NCBI RefSeq assembly: GCF_021389955.1
Contig: NZ_CP089980.1
Coordinates: 3,963,001-4,027,000, forward strand
Length of the DNA: 64,000 bases
Source: Fulvivirga maritima
Lineage (GTDB): Bacteria; Bacteroidota; Bacteroidia; Cytophagales; Cyclobacteriaceae
Direction of reading: 5' to 3'
Shown here: positions 54,973-64,000 of the stretch, piece by piece
How the letters are laid out: the number at the start of each line of letters is the position of its first letter
Numbering within the stretch: the first letter of the stretch is position 1
Translations under genes and position numbers: made by a program
The notes under the pieces: model-generated
Database searches by the model: none
Told to the model about the DNA's origin: nothing
What the model saw: the letters and a program-made list of their open reading frames with translations, nothing else

Positions 54973-55770
54973 TTAAAATTCCATTTGTTGGATGTCCAAT
55001 CCATTGGTCCAAAGTTTAATTAGAGAGAAACCTCTGTGAAGCATAGCTGTGGTTACAAAATACCTTACTCCATCGTTATAGTATTCCCTATCCAAAAAGG
55101 AGTGCGTATGCGCATGTAGTGATAGTACTACTTTGGGGTGGCTCGCTAATAGGTCAGCGTAATCATGTTCTAATTCAGGATCGAAATCACCATCAAAAGG
55201 AGGGACATGTGAAATGACTATGACATTCAAGTCATTAGGGTTGTCTTCAATTTCAGTTTGTAACCAGTTAAGGTCAGGAATTTGGCCGTTAAAATCGTAC
55301 TCTCTGGAATTAGTATTAATCATTATGAACTTATAGTCTCCGTATTCGAAGCTATAATTACTTGCTCCATACATTTCTCGGTAAACCTTGCGTCCGTTGG
55401 CTAACAGGTCATGATTACCAACTACGGTAAGGTACGGAACATAAAGTTCAGACATAATATCATTTACCCACTTGAATTCTTGTGATAATCCAAAGTCAGA
55501 AATATCACCACCATGAATTACAAATGAGAGGCCTTCTACAGAATTGGCTTTGTTAACAAAGTCTTCTGATTGGTCATAAAAGCGCTGTGTGTCGCCCATA
55601 AAGATGAATCGTATGGTATCATCTGGAGCTTCTTGTGATTGAATCTTCTGAAGATTCTTAACTGTCAGATCTTTTTCATCACTATCAAGGATGATTTGAT
55701 TGGGGTTGTACTCAAAACAGGCCGATACTAAAAGTACCAGGCCTGCCATCAAAAAAACTTTTCTTTTCAC
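54973..55770 (-). CDS. calcineurin-like metallophosphoesterase, lipoprotein
   Basis: A 265-residue lipoprotein (VSAC, Cys18). The metallophosphoesterase motifs appear in order: FMGDTQRFYD at about 56-65, IHGGDISDFG, VGNHDLL, VISHVPPF and LSLHAHTHSF. They coordinate a two-metal centre that hydrolyses phosphoesters, here outside the cytoplasm or at the surface. The substrate (nucleotide or phospholipid) is unknown. It lies 15 bases after the upstream outer-membrane gene and four before the next. Confidence 0.9.
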   Translation of the reverse strand: MKRKVFLMAGLVLLVSACFEYNPNQIILDSDEKDLTVKNLQKIQSQEAPDDTIRFIFMGDTQRFYDQSEDFVNKANSVEGLSFVIHGGDISDFGLSQEFKWVNDIMSELYVPYLTVVGNHDLLANGRKVYREMYGASNYSFEYGDYKFIMINTNSREYDFNGQIPDLNWLQTEIEDNPNDLNVIVISHVPPFDGDFDPELEHDYADLLASHPKVVLSLHAHTHSFLDREYYNDGVRYFVTTAMLHRGFSLIKLWTNGLDIQQMEF

Positions 55771-55785
55771 TTAATTACGTTCACT

Positions 55786-56679
55786 TTAAAATTTATATCT
55801 AATACCCACGTTAAGGCCTATTCCACTGGCATTAACAAATTGGGTAGGTAAGGTTCTGGCTTCGTCTATATTAATGTCTTCTGGGTCTGCAGGTATAGTG
55901 AATTCATCAGAAAAGTTGAATTTTTTCTGATAAGTAGGCAAGTCTTCAAGTTGCTGACCAGGAACAGGGCTACCATTTATAGTAGTACGATAAGATTTTA
56001 TTTCTGCTTCATCACTTTTTAAAGATACACTTTTGAATTCTATCTCAGTGAATATGTCAAAACCAGAATTCACAGGAAATAATACACCTATGGCACCATG
56101 ATAACCTACACTAAACTGAGGTTGTACTTCGGATTCTGCTCTAGTCATTGCGGTTTCTCCGTTTGGTCCGGCATTCATTCTGTCTACACTTGTTTCTATA
56201 GTTAGATCACCGGCAACAGGAATTAATAAGCCAACACGAGCATAAGGGTTGATACCTTCAAAACCTGGGGTTACTACAAAAGCTGGCGCCACATCTACTC
56301 CTCTTATATAAGCATTAGCAATAGAATGAGATTGAGGGGTAGTGGTTTCTCCTATGGTTTGCTCAGAACCATGGAAATAATAAACACCTAATTCAGCTCC
56401 AACGTATTCGTTAAACATATAACCTGCTACCGCTCCCAACTTATATCCTTCTCCTAATGTACCTTTTAGGGATTCTACTGTAGTACCATCTTGAGTAACG
56501 TTAATTCTTGTAGAAGGTTCTATTCCGGTGATTTCATTCGGGTCAGAATTGTTATACTGTGAGCTAGATGCTTTTATGGAATAGCCACCACCTGCTCTAA
56601 GATAGAAGCCCTGTCCGAAAGAGGTTGTAGAGATGAATAATGCCAGTGTTAAGACTCCTAAAAATGCAGTAAATTTCAT
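55786..56679 (-). CDS. OmpA/OmpW-like outer-membrane beta-barrel protein
   Basis: The likely start is ATG 56679, giving signal peptide MKFTAFLGVLTLALFISTTS and cleavage after SFGQ. ATGs at 56703 and 56733 are alternatives that only extend the N-terminus. The mature part opens GFYLRAGGGYSIKASSSQYN and continues with strands such as LGEGYKLGAVAGYMFNEYVG and QPQFSVGYHGAIGVLFPVNS, ending GIGLNVGIRYKF. This is the eight-strand outer-membrane barrel pattern. It leads a three-gene minus-strand cluster with the phosphoesterase and another barrel-like protein. Confidence 0.75.
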   Translation of the reverse strand: MKFTAFLGVLTLALFISTTSFGQGFYLRAGGGYSIKASSSQYNNSDPNEITGIEPSTRINVTQDGTTVESLKGTLGEGYKLGAVAGYMFNEYVGAELGVYYFHGSEQTIGETTTPQSHSIANAYIRGVDVAPAFVVTPGFEGINPYARVGLLIPVAGDLTIETSVDRMNAGPNGETAMTRAESEVQPQFSVGYHGAIGVLFPVNSGFDIFTEIEFKSVSLKSDEAEIKSYRTTINGSPVPGQQLEDLPTYQKKFNFSDEFTIPADPEDINIDEARTLPTQFVNASGIGLNVGIRYKF

Positions 56680-56983
56680 GGGGTTTAATTTTTGGTTGTT
56701 CATGAGTATTAATTTAGTTAGCGTTATGATCATTAAGATCAGTTAGTTTTAAAGGTCAAACTTACCTCCAAAATATTAGTCAACAGTATTTTTATCAGTT
56801 AATTATGTTTAGACACTAAATGTATGGTGATCTATCTTTCCGAAATTTATTCCGTGGTATGTGTTAATTTCTACATTGTGTAGTAGTAAATGCCCATTCT
56901 ACAACACACTCTATTGTTAAATCTTTGTTTTTTAGATTAAATGACTGCTCATTTTTCGGTATAATTTTTTTATGGGTTAGGTT
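56680..56983. other. AT-rich divergent intergenic region, no gene seen
   Basis: This about 300-base stretch separates the minus-strand outer-membrane operon from the plus-strand beta-oxidation cluster. It must hold promoters for both. No RNA gene or strong inverted repeat was found by eye. Confidence 0.6.
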
Positions 56984-58804
56984 ATGAAAAACGCTACTGA
57001 TCAACTAACCCTGATCCCGCAAATCCCTCGTTTGCAGCTTAATGAGTACAGCCAGGAAGTAATGCTCGCCAAGCGTGGTGAAGAGAACTGGGTATGCTAC
57101 TCAACCCAAGAGGTAGTTGATATAATAAATATGCTCAGTGCAGGGATTTTGGCCTTGGAGATTGAGAAGGAAGACAAAATAGCTATTATCTCGGCTAACC
57201 GTCCTGAATGGAATTTTATTGATTATGCCGCGCAGCAGATTGGAGCTGTTACGGTGCCAGTCTATACTAAAATGAGTCCTGAGGAGATAGAATATATTTT
57301 AAATGATGCCGAAGTAAAACTTGTGTTTACTGATAGTGAAGAGGTGCTAAAGAAAATCTCTAAAGTAAAGGCAAGGCTAGTCAAAGTGAAAGGTGTTTAT
57401 ATTTTCGATGAAAGTCATAAGCAATCCTACTCCACTTTGCAGAAAAAATATACTAAGGATGTGGAAGAGCAGGTAGCTGGGAGGTTAGAAAGCATGCATG
57501 AAGATGATACTGCAACACTTGTATATACTTCGGGTACCACAGGCAAGCCAAAAGGAGTGATGCTTACTCATAAAAATATCCTTTCTAATGTAAAAGCCTG
57601 CCTGGCACTTATGCCAGTAACTCATGAGCAGAGAACCCTAAGCTTTTTGCCTTTAAACCACGTATTTGAGCGTATGCTCAATTATCTCTATATGGCGGCT
57701 GGTCTATCTATTTACTATGCAGAAAATGTAGATACAATTGCTCGTGATATTAAAGATGTAAAGCCTCATATTTTCACCACGGTACCAAGATTACTGGAGA
57801 AGGTCTATGAAAAAATAGTAGAAAAGGGTAAGGAGTTAAAAGGTGTAAAAAAGGCTATTTTCTTTTGGGCATTGCAGTTGGCACAGCATTATGATTTTAG
57901 AGGCAAGAGCTGGTGGTATACTCAACAGTTGAACCTGGCTAATAAGCTGGTTTTTAGACAGTGGAGAGAGGCTTTGGGCGGTGAAATTATAGCTATTATT
58001 TCTGGTGGAGCCGCTTTAAATGAGAAAGTTAACCGTGTGTTTAATGCTGCCGGTATACCCGTAATGGAAGGCTATGGTCTTACGGAAACCTCTCCGGTAA
58101 TAGCAGTAAATAGGTTTGAGATAGAGCAAAGAAAAATTGGGACTGTAGGGCCTCCATTACCCAATGTGGAGGTGAAGTTAGCTGATGATGGGGAGATCCT
58201 CTGTAAGGGGCCAAGTGTTATGAAAGGCTATTACAAGCAACAAGAAAAGACGAATGAGGTGATTAAGGAGGGCTGGTTTCATACTGAAGATATCGGCGAA
58301 CTCAAAGATGGTTTTCTCAAGATTACTGACCGGAAGAAATCTATGTTTAAGACTTCTGGTGGTAAGTATGTAGCCCCACAAACCATTGAAAAAGTGATGA
58401 AGGAATCACATTTGATAGGGCAAATGATGGTGGTAGGTGAGGGTAAAAAGATGGTTACTGCCTTAATAGTGCCTGATTTTGATAATCTTAAGAAGTGGTG
58501 CACCACTAATAATATCAATTTTGACTCAAAAGAAAAGGTTATTAAAAATGATAAAGTGATAGCCCGGTTTTCAGAGTTGATAGAGAAAAAGAACCCAAAA
58601 CTTAATCACACAGAGCAAATAAAAGACTTTCGATTAGTGACTGATGAATGGTCAGAAAGTAGTGGTGAGCTCACGCCTACTTTAAAAGTAAAAAGGCCTG
58701 TAGTAGAGAAGAAGTATCAGGAGCTGATAGAGTCGATGTATGATGGCGATAGTAAAAAACAAAAGTCAGAAACTAGAAAAAACGAAGTAGAGGAGGCTGT
58801 GTAG
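56984..58804 (+). CDS. long-chain acyl-CoA synthetase (AMP-binding)
   Basis: A 606-residue adenylate-forming enzyme that activates fatty acids to acyl-CoA. The AMP-binding P-loop is TLVYTSGTTGKPKGVMLTHK at about 183-202. It is followed by LSFLPLNHVFERM, the A5 motif EGYGLTETSPVIAVNR at about 363-378, and HTEDIGELKDGFLKITDRKK (A7/A8) at about 427-446. C-terminal TLKVKRPVVEKKYQEL is the FadD15/ACSL type, longer than FadD of E. coli. It heads the plus-strand fatty-acid degradation cluster. Free fatty acids would be activated here and passed to the enzymes encoded at 59214 and 61756. Confidence 0.93.
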   Translation: MKNATDQLTLIPQIPRLQLNEYSQEVMLAKRGEENWVCYSTQEVVDIINMLSAGILALEIEKEDKIAIISANRPEWNFIDYAAQQIGAVTVPVYTKMSPEEIEYILNDAEVKLVFTDSEEVLKKISKVKARLVKVKGVYIFDESHKQSYSTLQKKYTKDVEEQVAGRLESMHEDDTATLVYTSGTTGKPKGVMLTHKNILSNVKACLALMPVTHEQRTLSFLPLNHVFERMLNYLYMAAGLSIYYAENVDTIARDIKDVKPHIFTTVPRLLEKVYEKIVEKGKELKGVKKAIFFWALQLAQHYDFRGKSWWYTQQLNLANKLVFRQWREALGGEIIAIISGGAALNEKVNRVFNAAGIPVMEGYGLTETSPVIAVNRFEIEQRKIGTVGPPLPNVEVKLADDGEILCKGPSVMKGYYKQQEKTNEVIKEGWFHTEDIGELKDGFLKITDRKKSMFKTSGGKYVAPQTIEKVMKESHLIGQMMVVGEGKKMVTALIVPDFDNLKKWCTTNNINFDSKEKVIKNDKVIARFSELIEKKNPKLNHTEQIKDFRLVTDEWSESSGELTPTLKVKRPVVEKKYQELIESMYDGDSKKQKSETRKNEVEEAV

Positions 58805-58846
58805 AAGGAAATAGCAAATATGAAACTAACCTAAAATAAAATATCC

Positions 58847-59230
58847 ATGATTCAAATAATCACAGACAAATATGAAGATACCGTGGCTATAAAGATGTCC
58901 GGTAAGCTCAGTCAGGAAGATTACCAAGTGGTAGTGCCCCTGTTAGAAAATAAGATAGAGCTATATGGCAAGATCAATATTTATTGTGAAGTAATAGAAG
59001 TGTCCAGTATGAAGCCCGGCGCCATTTGGGAGGATTTGAAATTTGATGCCAAGCATTTCAAAAACTTCAATCGTGTAGCCATAGTAGGAGAGAGGGGCTG
59101 GCTTGATTGGCTTTCCACCTTCGCTAAGCCTTTCACCACCGCTGAAATAAAGTATTATAGTAATAATGAAAAAGCAAAAGCAATGGATTGGGTAGTAAGA
59201 GGAAAGGAGGAGTATGAAGCGCAACATTAA
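58847..59230 (+). CDS. SpoIIAA-like (STAS-fold) protein
   Basis: A 127-residue soluble protein of the SpoIIAA-like type, an STAS fold. It has DKYEDTVAIKMSGKLSQEDY at about 7-26, then INIYCEVIEVSSMKPGAIWE, and NRVAIVGERGWLDWLSTFAK at about 75-95. Its end overlaps the start of the HAD/ECH gene by 17 bases, so it is translated with it. This group is often found near membrane or lipid functions. A role in regulating beta-oxidation is possible but unproven. Confidence 0.8.
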   Translation: MIQIITDKYEDTVAIKMSGKLSQEDYQVVVPLLENKIELYGKINIYCEVIEVSSMKPGAIWEDLKFDAKHFKNFNRVAIVGERGWLDWLSTFAKPFTTAEIKYYSNNEKAKAMDWVVRGKEEYEAQH

Positions 59231-61682
59231 AAATGTCGCTGTTTTAGGTTCAGGTACTATGGGGTCTCAGATAGCCTGTCATTTTGCGAATATTGGAGTA
59301 AGGGTGCTGTTGCTAGATATTGCTCCGAAAGAGCTGAATGATGAGGAGAAGAAAAAAGGCCTTAAGCTTGAAGACAAGGAGGTCAAAAACAGGATTGTGA
59401 ATGGAAGCTTGCAAAAAGTGGCTAAGATGAAGCCTGCCCCTCTTTATAAAAAGGAGTATATCAATCGTATAAAGACCGGTAACTTTGATGATAATTTAGA
59501 AGAAATAGCCGATGCCGACTGGGTAATAGAGGCTGTAGTGGAGAAGAAAGATATTAAGGCTTCTTTATATGAAAAGGTAGAAAAGCACAGAAAGGATAAT
59601 ACCATTGTTTCTACCAATACTTCGGGTATTCCTATTCATGATTTAGTAGAAGGAAGAAGCGAGAGTTTCAAAAAGCATTTTCTGGGTACACACTTTTTTA
59701 ATCCACCCAGGTACTTGGAGCTGTTAGAGCTTATACCATCACCGGAAACTGATCGTGAACTGGTAAGCTTCATTAGTGAATATGGAGACAAATATTTAGG
59801 AAAAACAACTGTAGTTTGTCATGATACTCCGGCATTTATAGGCAACCGAATAGGTACTTATTGTACCATGCTTACCCTTGAGCTGATGCAAAAATTGGAG
59901 CTCTATGTAGAAGAGGTGGATGTTCTTACAGGTAAGTTTGTAGGTAGACCCAAAAGCGCCACTTTTAGAACAGCCGATTTAGTAGGACTTGATATTCTTG
60001 CTGATGTTGCAGAAGGCATTTATAATAATTGCCCTCAGGATGAAGAAAGAGAAATATTCAAACTTCCTGATTTCATCAAGACTATGCTCGAGAATGGTTG
60101 GTTGGGAGAGAAAAAAGGACAGGGGTTCTATAAAAAAGAGAAGGATAAAGAGGGAAATACCACTATTCTGGCTCTTGATCTTAAAGATTTGTCTTATCAT
60201 GAAAAGGATAAGCCACGTTTCGCCATAATAGATGAGGTAAAGAAAAAGGACAGTACTGAAGACAAGCTGGAAGCTTTCGAGGCTGGCAGCACGTCTACCG
60301 TAGGCACTTTTAAGAAGATGTATCTCAATATATTCGGTAGTGATAATGACAAAGCAATTGCCTTTTTCAGAGAGTTCTACTACAGGTTATTTGCCTACTG
60401 CTCTCATAGAATCCCCGAGATAACCGGAGATCTGTATAAAGTAGACGAAGCCATTAAGGCTGGCTATAATTGGGAATATGGTCCTTTTGAAATTTGGGAT
60501 ATTCTGGGCTTTGAAGAAACCTATAAGCACATGGAAAAAGCCGATTGCCTACCAGCTGATTGGGTGCATTCCATGCAAATGAAGGGTTATAAATCATTTT
60601 ATAAGGTGGAAGATGGTTATAGGAAATACTATGATCAGCAAGCCGGAACTTATAAAATAGTACCGGGTACTGATGAGGTTATCTATCTGGATAATTATCG
60701 CGATAAGCATACTATTTTCCAAAATGAAGAAAGTAATGTGCTGGATATTGGCGATGACATTTTGCTGGTGGAGTTTACTTCTAAGAGTAATTCTATTGGC
60801 TTAGGAGTAATGGAAGGTATTAATAAGGCCATTGACTTAGCAGAAGATGAATCTATGGATTATAAGGGAGTGCTGATAGGTAATGAAGGGGAGAATTTCT
60901 CTGTGGGTGCTAATCTGGGAATGATAGCCATCAATGCTTTCAAAGGTAAAACAGATGTGGTAGAAAAGGCGGTAGACTCATTTCAGGAGATGTCTATGAG
61001 AATCAGGTATTCTTCTGTTCCGGTGGTGAGTGCTGTACATGGCAGGGTGCTGGGAGGCGGAGCTGAAATAGCTATGCATTCTGATGCAGTACAAGCCGCA
61101 GCGGAGAGTTATATTGGTTTGGTAGAAGTAGGTGCCGGCCTTATTCCAGGAGGTGGAGGTACTAAGGAATTTACGAAAAGGGCCGCTGACTCTTTTGCAG
61201 AAGCAGACCCCAATACAGAACATGTGCAGCACAGGCTCATGACTATAGCGCAGGCTAACACGGGTATGTCAGCTCATCAGTCCTTTGATTTGGGCTATTT
61301 AGAGGCCTCGCGTGATAGTATTACCATGAATAAAAGGAGGGTAATTACTGATGCTAAGATGCGGCTATTACAAATTTTAGATAAAGGCTATGCGCCGCCA
61401 GATAGAACTAAAGTGAAGGTTTTAGGTAGAAGCGCTTTGTCGTTTTTCTATACTGCCATTGTAGGGATGAAATATGGCCATTACATCACTGAATATGAAG
61501 AGGAAATAGCTCGTAAGCTGGCTTATGTGATGACGGGTGGTGATGTAACAGGGGAAATAGAAGTTTCAGAGAAATACCTGCTCAATCTGGAGAAGCAAGC
61601 TTTCATGGAGCTGGTTCAGAATAAAAAGACCCTGAAGCGGATAGAAAGTTTATTAAAGAAAGGCAAACCATTGAGAAATTAG
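59214..61682 (+). CDS. 3-hydroxyacyl-CoA dehydrogenase / enoyl-CoA hydratase fusion
   Basis: An 822-residue bifunctional beta-oxidation enzyme. The dehydrogenase comes first, with the NAD motif VAVLGSGTMGSQIACHFANI at about 9-28, the catalytic region FLGTHFFNPPRYLELLELIP at about 155-175, and a C-terminal HAD helical domain (LVGLDILADVAEGIY). The enoyl-CoA hydratase lies at about 550-690 (GEGENFSVGANLG, HGRVLGGGAEIAMHSDAVQA, VGAGLIPGGGGTKEF). This order is the reverse of E. coli FadB and is known in Bacteroidota and Actinobacteria. It works with the thiolase 73 bases downstream. Confidence 0.92.
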   Translation: MKRNIKNVAVLGSGTMGSQIACHFANIGVRVLLLDIAPKELNDEEKKKGLKLEDKEVKNRIVNGSLQKVAKMKPAPLYKKEYINRIKTGNFDDNLEEIADADWVIEAVVEKKDIKASLYEKVEKHRKDNTIVSTNTSGIPIHDLVEGRSESFKKHFLGTHFFNPPRYLELLELIPSPETDRELVSFISEYGDKYLGKTTVVCHDTPAFIGNRIGTYCTMLTLELMQKLELYVEEVDVLTGKFVGRPKSATFRTADLVGLDILADVAEGIYNNCPQDEEREIFKLPDFIKTMLENGWLGEKKGQGFYKKEKDKEGNTTILALDLKDLSYHEKDKPRFAIIDEVKKKDSTEDKLEAFEAGSTSTVGTFKKMYLNIFGSDNDKAIAFFREFYYRLFAYCSHRIPEITGDLYKVDEAIKAGYNWEYGPFEIWDILGFEETYKHMEKADCLPADWVHSMQMKGYKSFYKVEDGYRKYYDQQAGTYKIVPGTDEVIYLDNYRDKHTIFQNEESNVLDIGDDILLVEFTSKSNSIGLGVMEGINKAIDLAEDESMDYKGVLIGNEGENFSVGANLGMIAINAFKGKTDVVEKAVDSFQEMSMRIRYSSVPVVSAVHGRVLGGGAEIAMHSDAVQAAAESYIGLVEVGAGLIPGGGGTKEFTKRAADSFAEADPNTEHVQHRLMTIAQANTGMSAHQSFDLGYLEASRDSITMNKRRVITDAKMRLLQILDKGYAPPDRTKVKVLGRSALSFFYTAIVGMKYGHYITEYEEEIARKLAYVMTGGDVTGEIEVSEKYLLNLEKQAFMELVQNKKTLKRIESLLKKGKPLRN

Positions 61683-61755
61683 AAATCAGCAATTTTTAGG
61701 GAAGGGTAGCAGTACTATTCCTAATTACATTTCTCAACACTTAACTAAGAAAATA

Positions 61756-62925
61756 ATGGACGCATATATTGTAAAAGCATATAGAACAGCAGTAGGAAAG
61801 GCTGATAAGGGAGGCTTCAGGCATACACGTGCTGATGACCTTGCTGTATCAGTAATCAAACATATTATGGCGCAGGTGCCAGATCTTGACCCCGAACAAG
61901 TAGATGATGTGATCGTGGGTAACGCGGTGCCGGAGGCAGAGCAAGGCCTACAGATGGGGCGCTGGATTGCTCTGATGGCTTTAGGCAAAGAAGTGCCGGG
62001 AGTAATCGTAAATAGATACTGCGCTTCCGGGTTGGAAACTATGGCTATGGCTACGGCCAAAATACAATCGGGCATGGCCAGTTGCATTATAGCTGGCGGT
62101 GCCGAATCAATGTCGCAGGTGCCGACCAGAGGCTGGAAAACGTCGCCTAATTATAAAACCTCTACAGATCATGCAGATTACTTTATTGGCATGGGGCTTA
62201 CTGGAGAAGAAGTGGCTTCTAAGTATAAAATCACACGTGAAGATCAGGATCAGTTTGCCTATAAAAGTCATATCAATGCTATAAATGCCATAGAAAACGG
62301 CCTTTTTAAAAATGAGATAGTGCCGGTAGAAGTAGAGGAGGTTTGGGAAGAAAATGATGAGAGGGTTTCTAAGAAATTTATTGTGGATACAGATGAAGGC
62401 CCCAGAAAGGATACTTCTCTTGAAGTGCTAGGTAAGCTAAAACCTGTTTTCCGCCAGGGAGGTACTGTAACCGCAGGTAACTCATCACAACGGTCTGATG
62501 GTGCGGCCTTTACTTTAATAATGTCTGAGAAGATGGTTAAGGAACTAGGTGTGGAACCAATTGCACGCATTAAGGCCTGTGCTTCCGCAGGTGTGGATCC
62601 GCGAATAATGGGAATAGGGCCCGTAGAGGCCGTTCCTAAGGTGTTGAAGCAGGCTGGCATGAAACTTTCAGAAATACAGATGGTAGAGCTTAATGAGGCT
62701 TTTGCTGCTCAGTCAGTAGCAGTAATAAGAGAACTGGATCTTGACCCTGACATAGTTAATGTGAATGGCGGGGCCATAGCACTAGGGCACCCGTTAGGCT
62801 GTACGGGCTGTAAACTGTCAGTACAAATGATACACGAGCTAAAAAGAAGAAAGCAGAAGTATGGAGTAGTGACTGCTTGTGTAGGCGGAGGACAGGGGAT
62901 AGCCGGTATTATTGAAGTGCTTTAA
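61756..62925 (+). CDS. fadA: acetyl-CoA C-acyltransferase (3-ketoacyl-CoA thiolase)
   Basis: A 389-residue thiolase. The catalytic Cys is at about 91 (NRYCASGLETMAMATAKIQS). The His is in NGGAIALGHPLGCTGCK (about 344), and the second Cys is in VTACVGGGQGIAGI near the C-terminus. Other landmarks are AYRTAVGKADKGGF, GNAVPEAEQGLQMG and AGGAESMSQVP. It cleaves 3-ketoacyl-CoA with CoA to shorten fatty acids by two carbons, partnering the HAD/ECH protein upstream. Confidence 0.95.
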   Translation: MDAYIVKAYRTAVGKADKGGFRHTRADDLAVSVIKHIMAQVPDLDPEQVDDVIVGNAVPEAEQGLQMGRWIALMALGKEVPGVIVNRYCASGLETMAMATAKIQSGMASCIIAGGAESMSQVPTRGWKTSPNYKTSTDHADYFIGMGLTGEEVASKYKITREDQDQFAYKSHINAINAIENGLFKNEIVPVEVEEVWEENDERVSKKFIVDTDEGPRKDTSLEVLGKLKPVFRQGGTVTAGNSSQRSDGAAFTLIMSEKMVKELGVEPIARIKACASAGVDPRIMGIGPVEAVPKVLKQAGMKLSEIQMVELNEAFAAQSVAVIRELDLDPDIVNVNGGAIALGHPLGCTGCKLSVQMIHELKRRKQKYGVVTACVGGGQGIAGIIEVL

Positions 62926-62937
62926 CATTAAAAAATT

Positions 62938-64000
62938 ATGGAAGAGTTAGTATTAACAGAACCCAAAGAAGAAACAATAGTAGAAGAGCAAGCACCCAAA
63001 AAAGTCAATGTGGACTTGGGCATACCAAGGACAGAGCGCAAGCGGCTGGTGATAATAGGCGGTGGGTTTGCAGGGCTTCATTTGGTGAAGAAGTTAGATA
63101 AATCTGACTACCAAATAGTTTTAATAGATAAACATAATCATCATAATTTTCAGCCGCTACTTTATCAGGTAGCTACTTCAGGATTAGAAGCTGATTCTAT
63201 TGCTTACCCTCTTAGAAAGGTGCTGGCAGATCATGATGATTATCATTTTAGAATGGGTGAGGCTCAGGAAATAAGGCCTTATGAAAATGTGCTAGTTACT
63301 GATAAAGGTAATATTGCCTATGACTATCTGGTAATAGCTACCGGAGCAAAAACTAATTATTTTGGAATGGAGAACGTAGCTAAACATGCGTACCCTATGA
63401 AGAGTGTAGCTCAGGCTATGAAGTTGAGAAACACCATTCTTGAAAATTATGAAAAGGCCTTATTAACCAATAATCTGGATGAAAGGGAAGAACTAATGAA
63501 CATAGTCATAGCCGGCGGCGGACCTACAGGAGTGGAGATGGCTGGTGCTTTGGCTGAGTTTAAAAGGTATATCATGCCTCATGACTATCCTGATTTAAAT
63601 ATTGAGAGATCAAAAATATATTTAGTAGAGTTAATGCCAGAGTTGCTTCCTCCCATGTCTAATGTAGCTTCAGAAAAGTCTAAAGAATATCTGCAAAAGA
63701 TGGGGGTGATTGTTAAAACAGAAACGAAGATAGAAGACTATAATGGCCAAGTGGTAAAAACTGATAAGGGAGATATTCCTTCTCGTATGCTTATCTGGAC
63801 GGGAGGTGTATCTGCAGCCAGCATACCAGGTCTTCCAGATGAGGTGATGGCTAAAGGTGGTAGAATAAAATGTAATGCTTTTGGTCAGGTAGAAGGGTTT
63901 GAGAGTATTTATGCCCTGGGAGATGTGGCTAAGTTTGATTCCGAAGATTTTCCGAAAGGTCACCCTCAGCTGGCAGCTGTGGCGGTAGATCAAGGTAAGT
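62938..64000 (+). CDS. ndh: type II NADH dehydrogenase (NDH-2), 3' end outside window
   Basis: The frame from ATG 62938 is open to the window end (354 codons seen). A short charged N-terminus precedes the FAD motif RLVIIGGGFAGLHLVKKLD at about 40-58. It is followed by HHNFQPLLYQVATSGL, the NADH motif VIAGGGPTGVEMAGALAEF at about 190-208, and YALGDVA near 325. This single-subunit flavoprotein passes electrons from NADH to quinone at the inner membrane. The 12-base gap from the thiolase suggests co-transcription, so NADH from beta-oxidation could be re-oxidised here. Confidence 0.9.
   Translation, partial: MEELVLTEPKEETIVEEQAPKKVNVDLGIPRTERKRLVIIGGGFAGLHLVKKLDKSDYQIVLIDKHNHHNFQPLLYQVATSGLEADSIAYPLRKVLADHDDYHFRMGEAQEIRPYENVLVTDKGNIAYDYLVIATGAKTNYFGMENVAKHAYPMKSVAQAMKLRNTILENYEKALLTNNLDEREELMNIVIAGGGPTGVEMAGALAEFKRYIMPHDYPDLNIERSKIYLVELMPELLPPMSNVASEKSKEYLQKMGVIVKTETKIEDYNGQVVKTDKGDIPSRMLIWTGGVSAASIPGLPDEVMAKGGRIKCNAFGQVEGFESIYALGDVAKFDSEDFPKGHPQLAAVAVDQGK

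Noticed and set aside
59214-61682. reversed domain order in the HAD/ECH fusion as a novelty
   Set aside because: This order is already known in Bacteroidota and Actinobacteria enzymes, so it is not unusual.
1-64000. tRNA, rRNA or CRISPR loci
   Set aside because: No cloverleaf-like T-loop sequence, rRNA core motif or spaced repeat array was seen on reading the sequence by eye.

Overview
The window is from a Bacteroidota chromosome, most likely order Cytophagales (a Fulvivirga-like marine or gliding bacterium; the genus is inference). The evidence is AT-rich DNA, few Shine-Dalgarno sites, many TonB-dependent receptors with carboxypeptidase-regulatory N-domains, a SusC/SusD pair, DUF4249 lipoproteins, and a PorV/PorU pair of the type IX secretion system (T9SS). 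No rRNA, tRNA or CRISPR was seen. Virtually every stretch is genic; no gap is much over 300 bases.

Layout. 1-3000: end of an ECF sigma gene, an EamA exporter divergent from a MetR-like LysR regulator, and gluconokinase. 3149-6379: a tightly overlapped operon of ECF sigma, membrane anti-sigma-like protein, DUF4097-like protein and outer-membrane barrel. 6436-11262 (minus): S41 protease lipoprotein, small lipoprotein, and a PadR-PspC/DUF2807 envelope-stress-type operon. 11515-17616: porV-porU. 17634-20142: two small hypotheticals, fabH, and a GNAT acetyltransferase. 20300-23733: multi-PAS histidine kinase and response regulator. 23726-27878 (minus): FAD reductase, TPR protein, an SRAP protein lacking its catalytic residues, and a YheT-like hydrolase. 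28038-36339: a duplicated TonB receptor-DUF4249 cassette followed by an M49-like metallopeptidase. 36571-37347: a soluble histidine kinase behind a sigma-54-like promoter. 37436-49207 (minus): a galactan polysaccharide-utilisation locus (ECF sigma, FecR, SusC with STN domain, SusD, SusE, GH53 endo-galactanase, then a separately terminated clan GH-A enzyme). 49389-51866: small proteins around a NarX/NarL-type two-component pair. 51935-54349: a VTT membrane protein, an IS5-superfamily insertion sequence, and the stump of a gene cut at its right side. 54390-56679 (minus): outer-membrane and phosphoesterase genes. 56984-64000: a fatty-acid beta-oxidation cluster (acyl-CoA synthetase, SpoIIAA-like protein, HAD/ECH fusion, thiolase) ending in NDH-2, which runs off the window.

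Three genes that should be intact (porU, fabH, one TonB receptor) each carry exactly one extra base in a homopolymer. The common pattern suggests sequencing error more than decay. The most unusual biology is the SRAP-fold protein with four altered active-site positions, the M49-like enzyme with a five-residue HEVAH zinc motif, and the regulatory wiring of the galactan locus.
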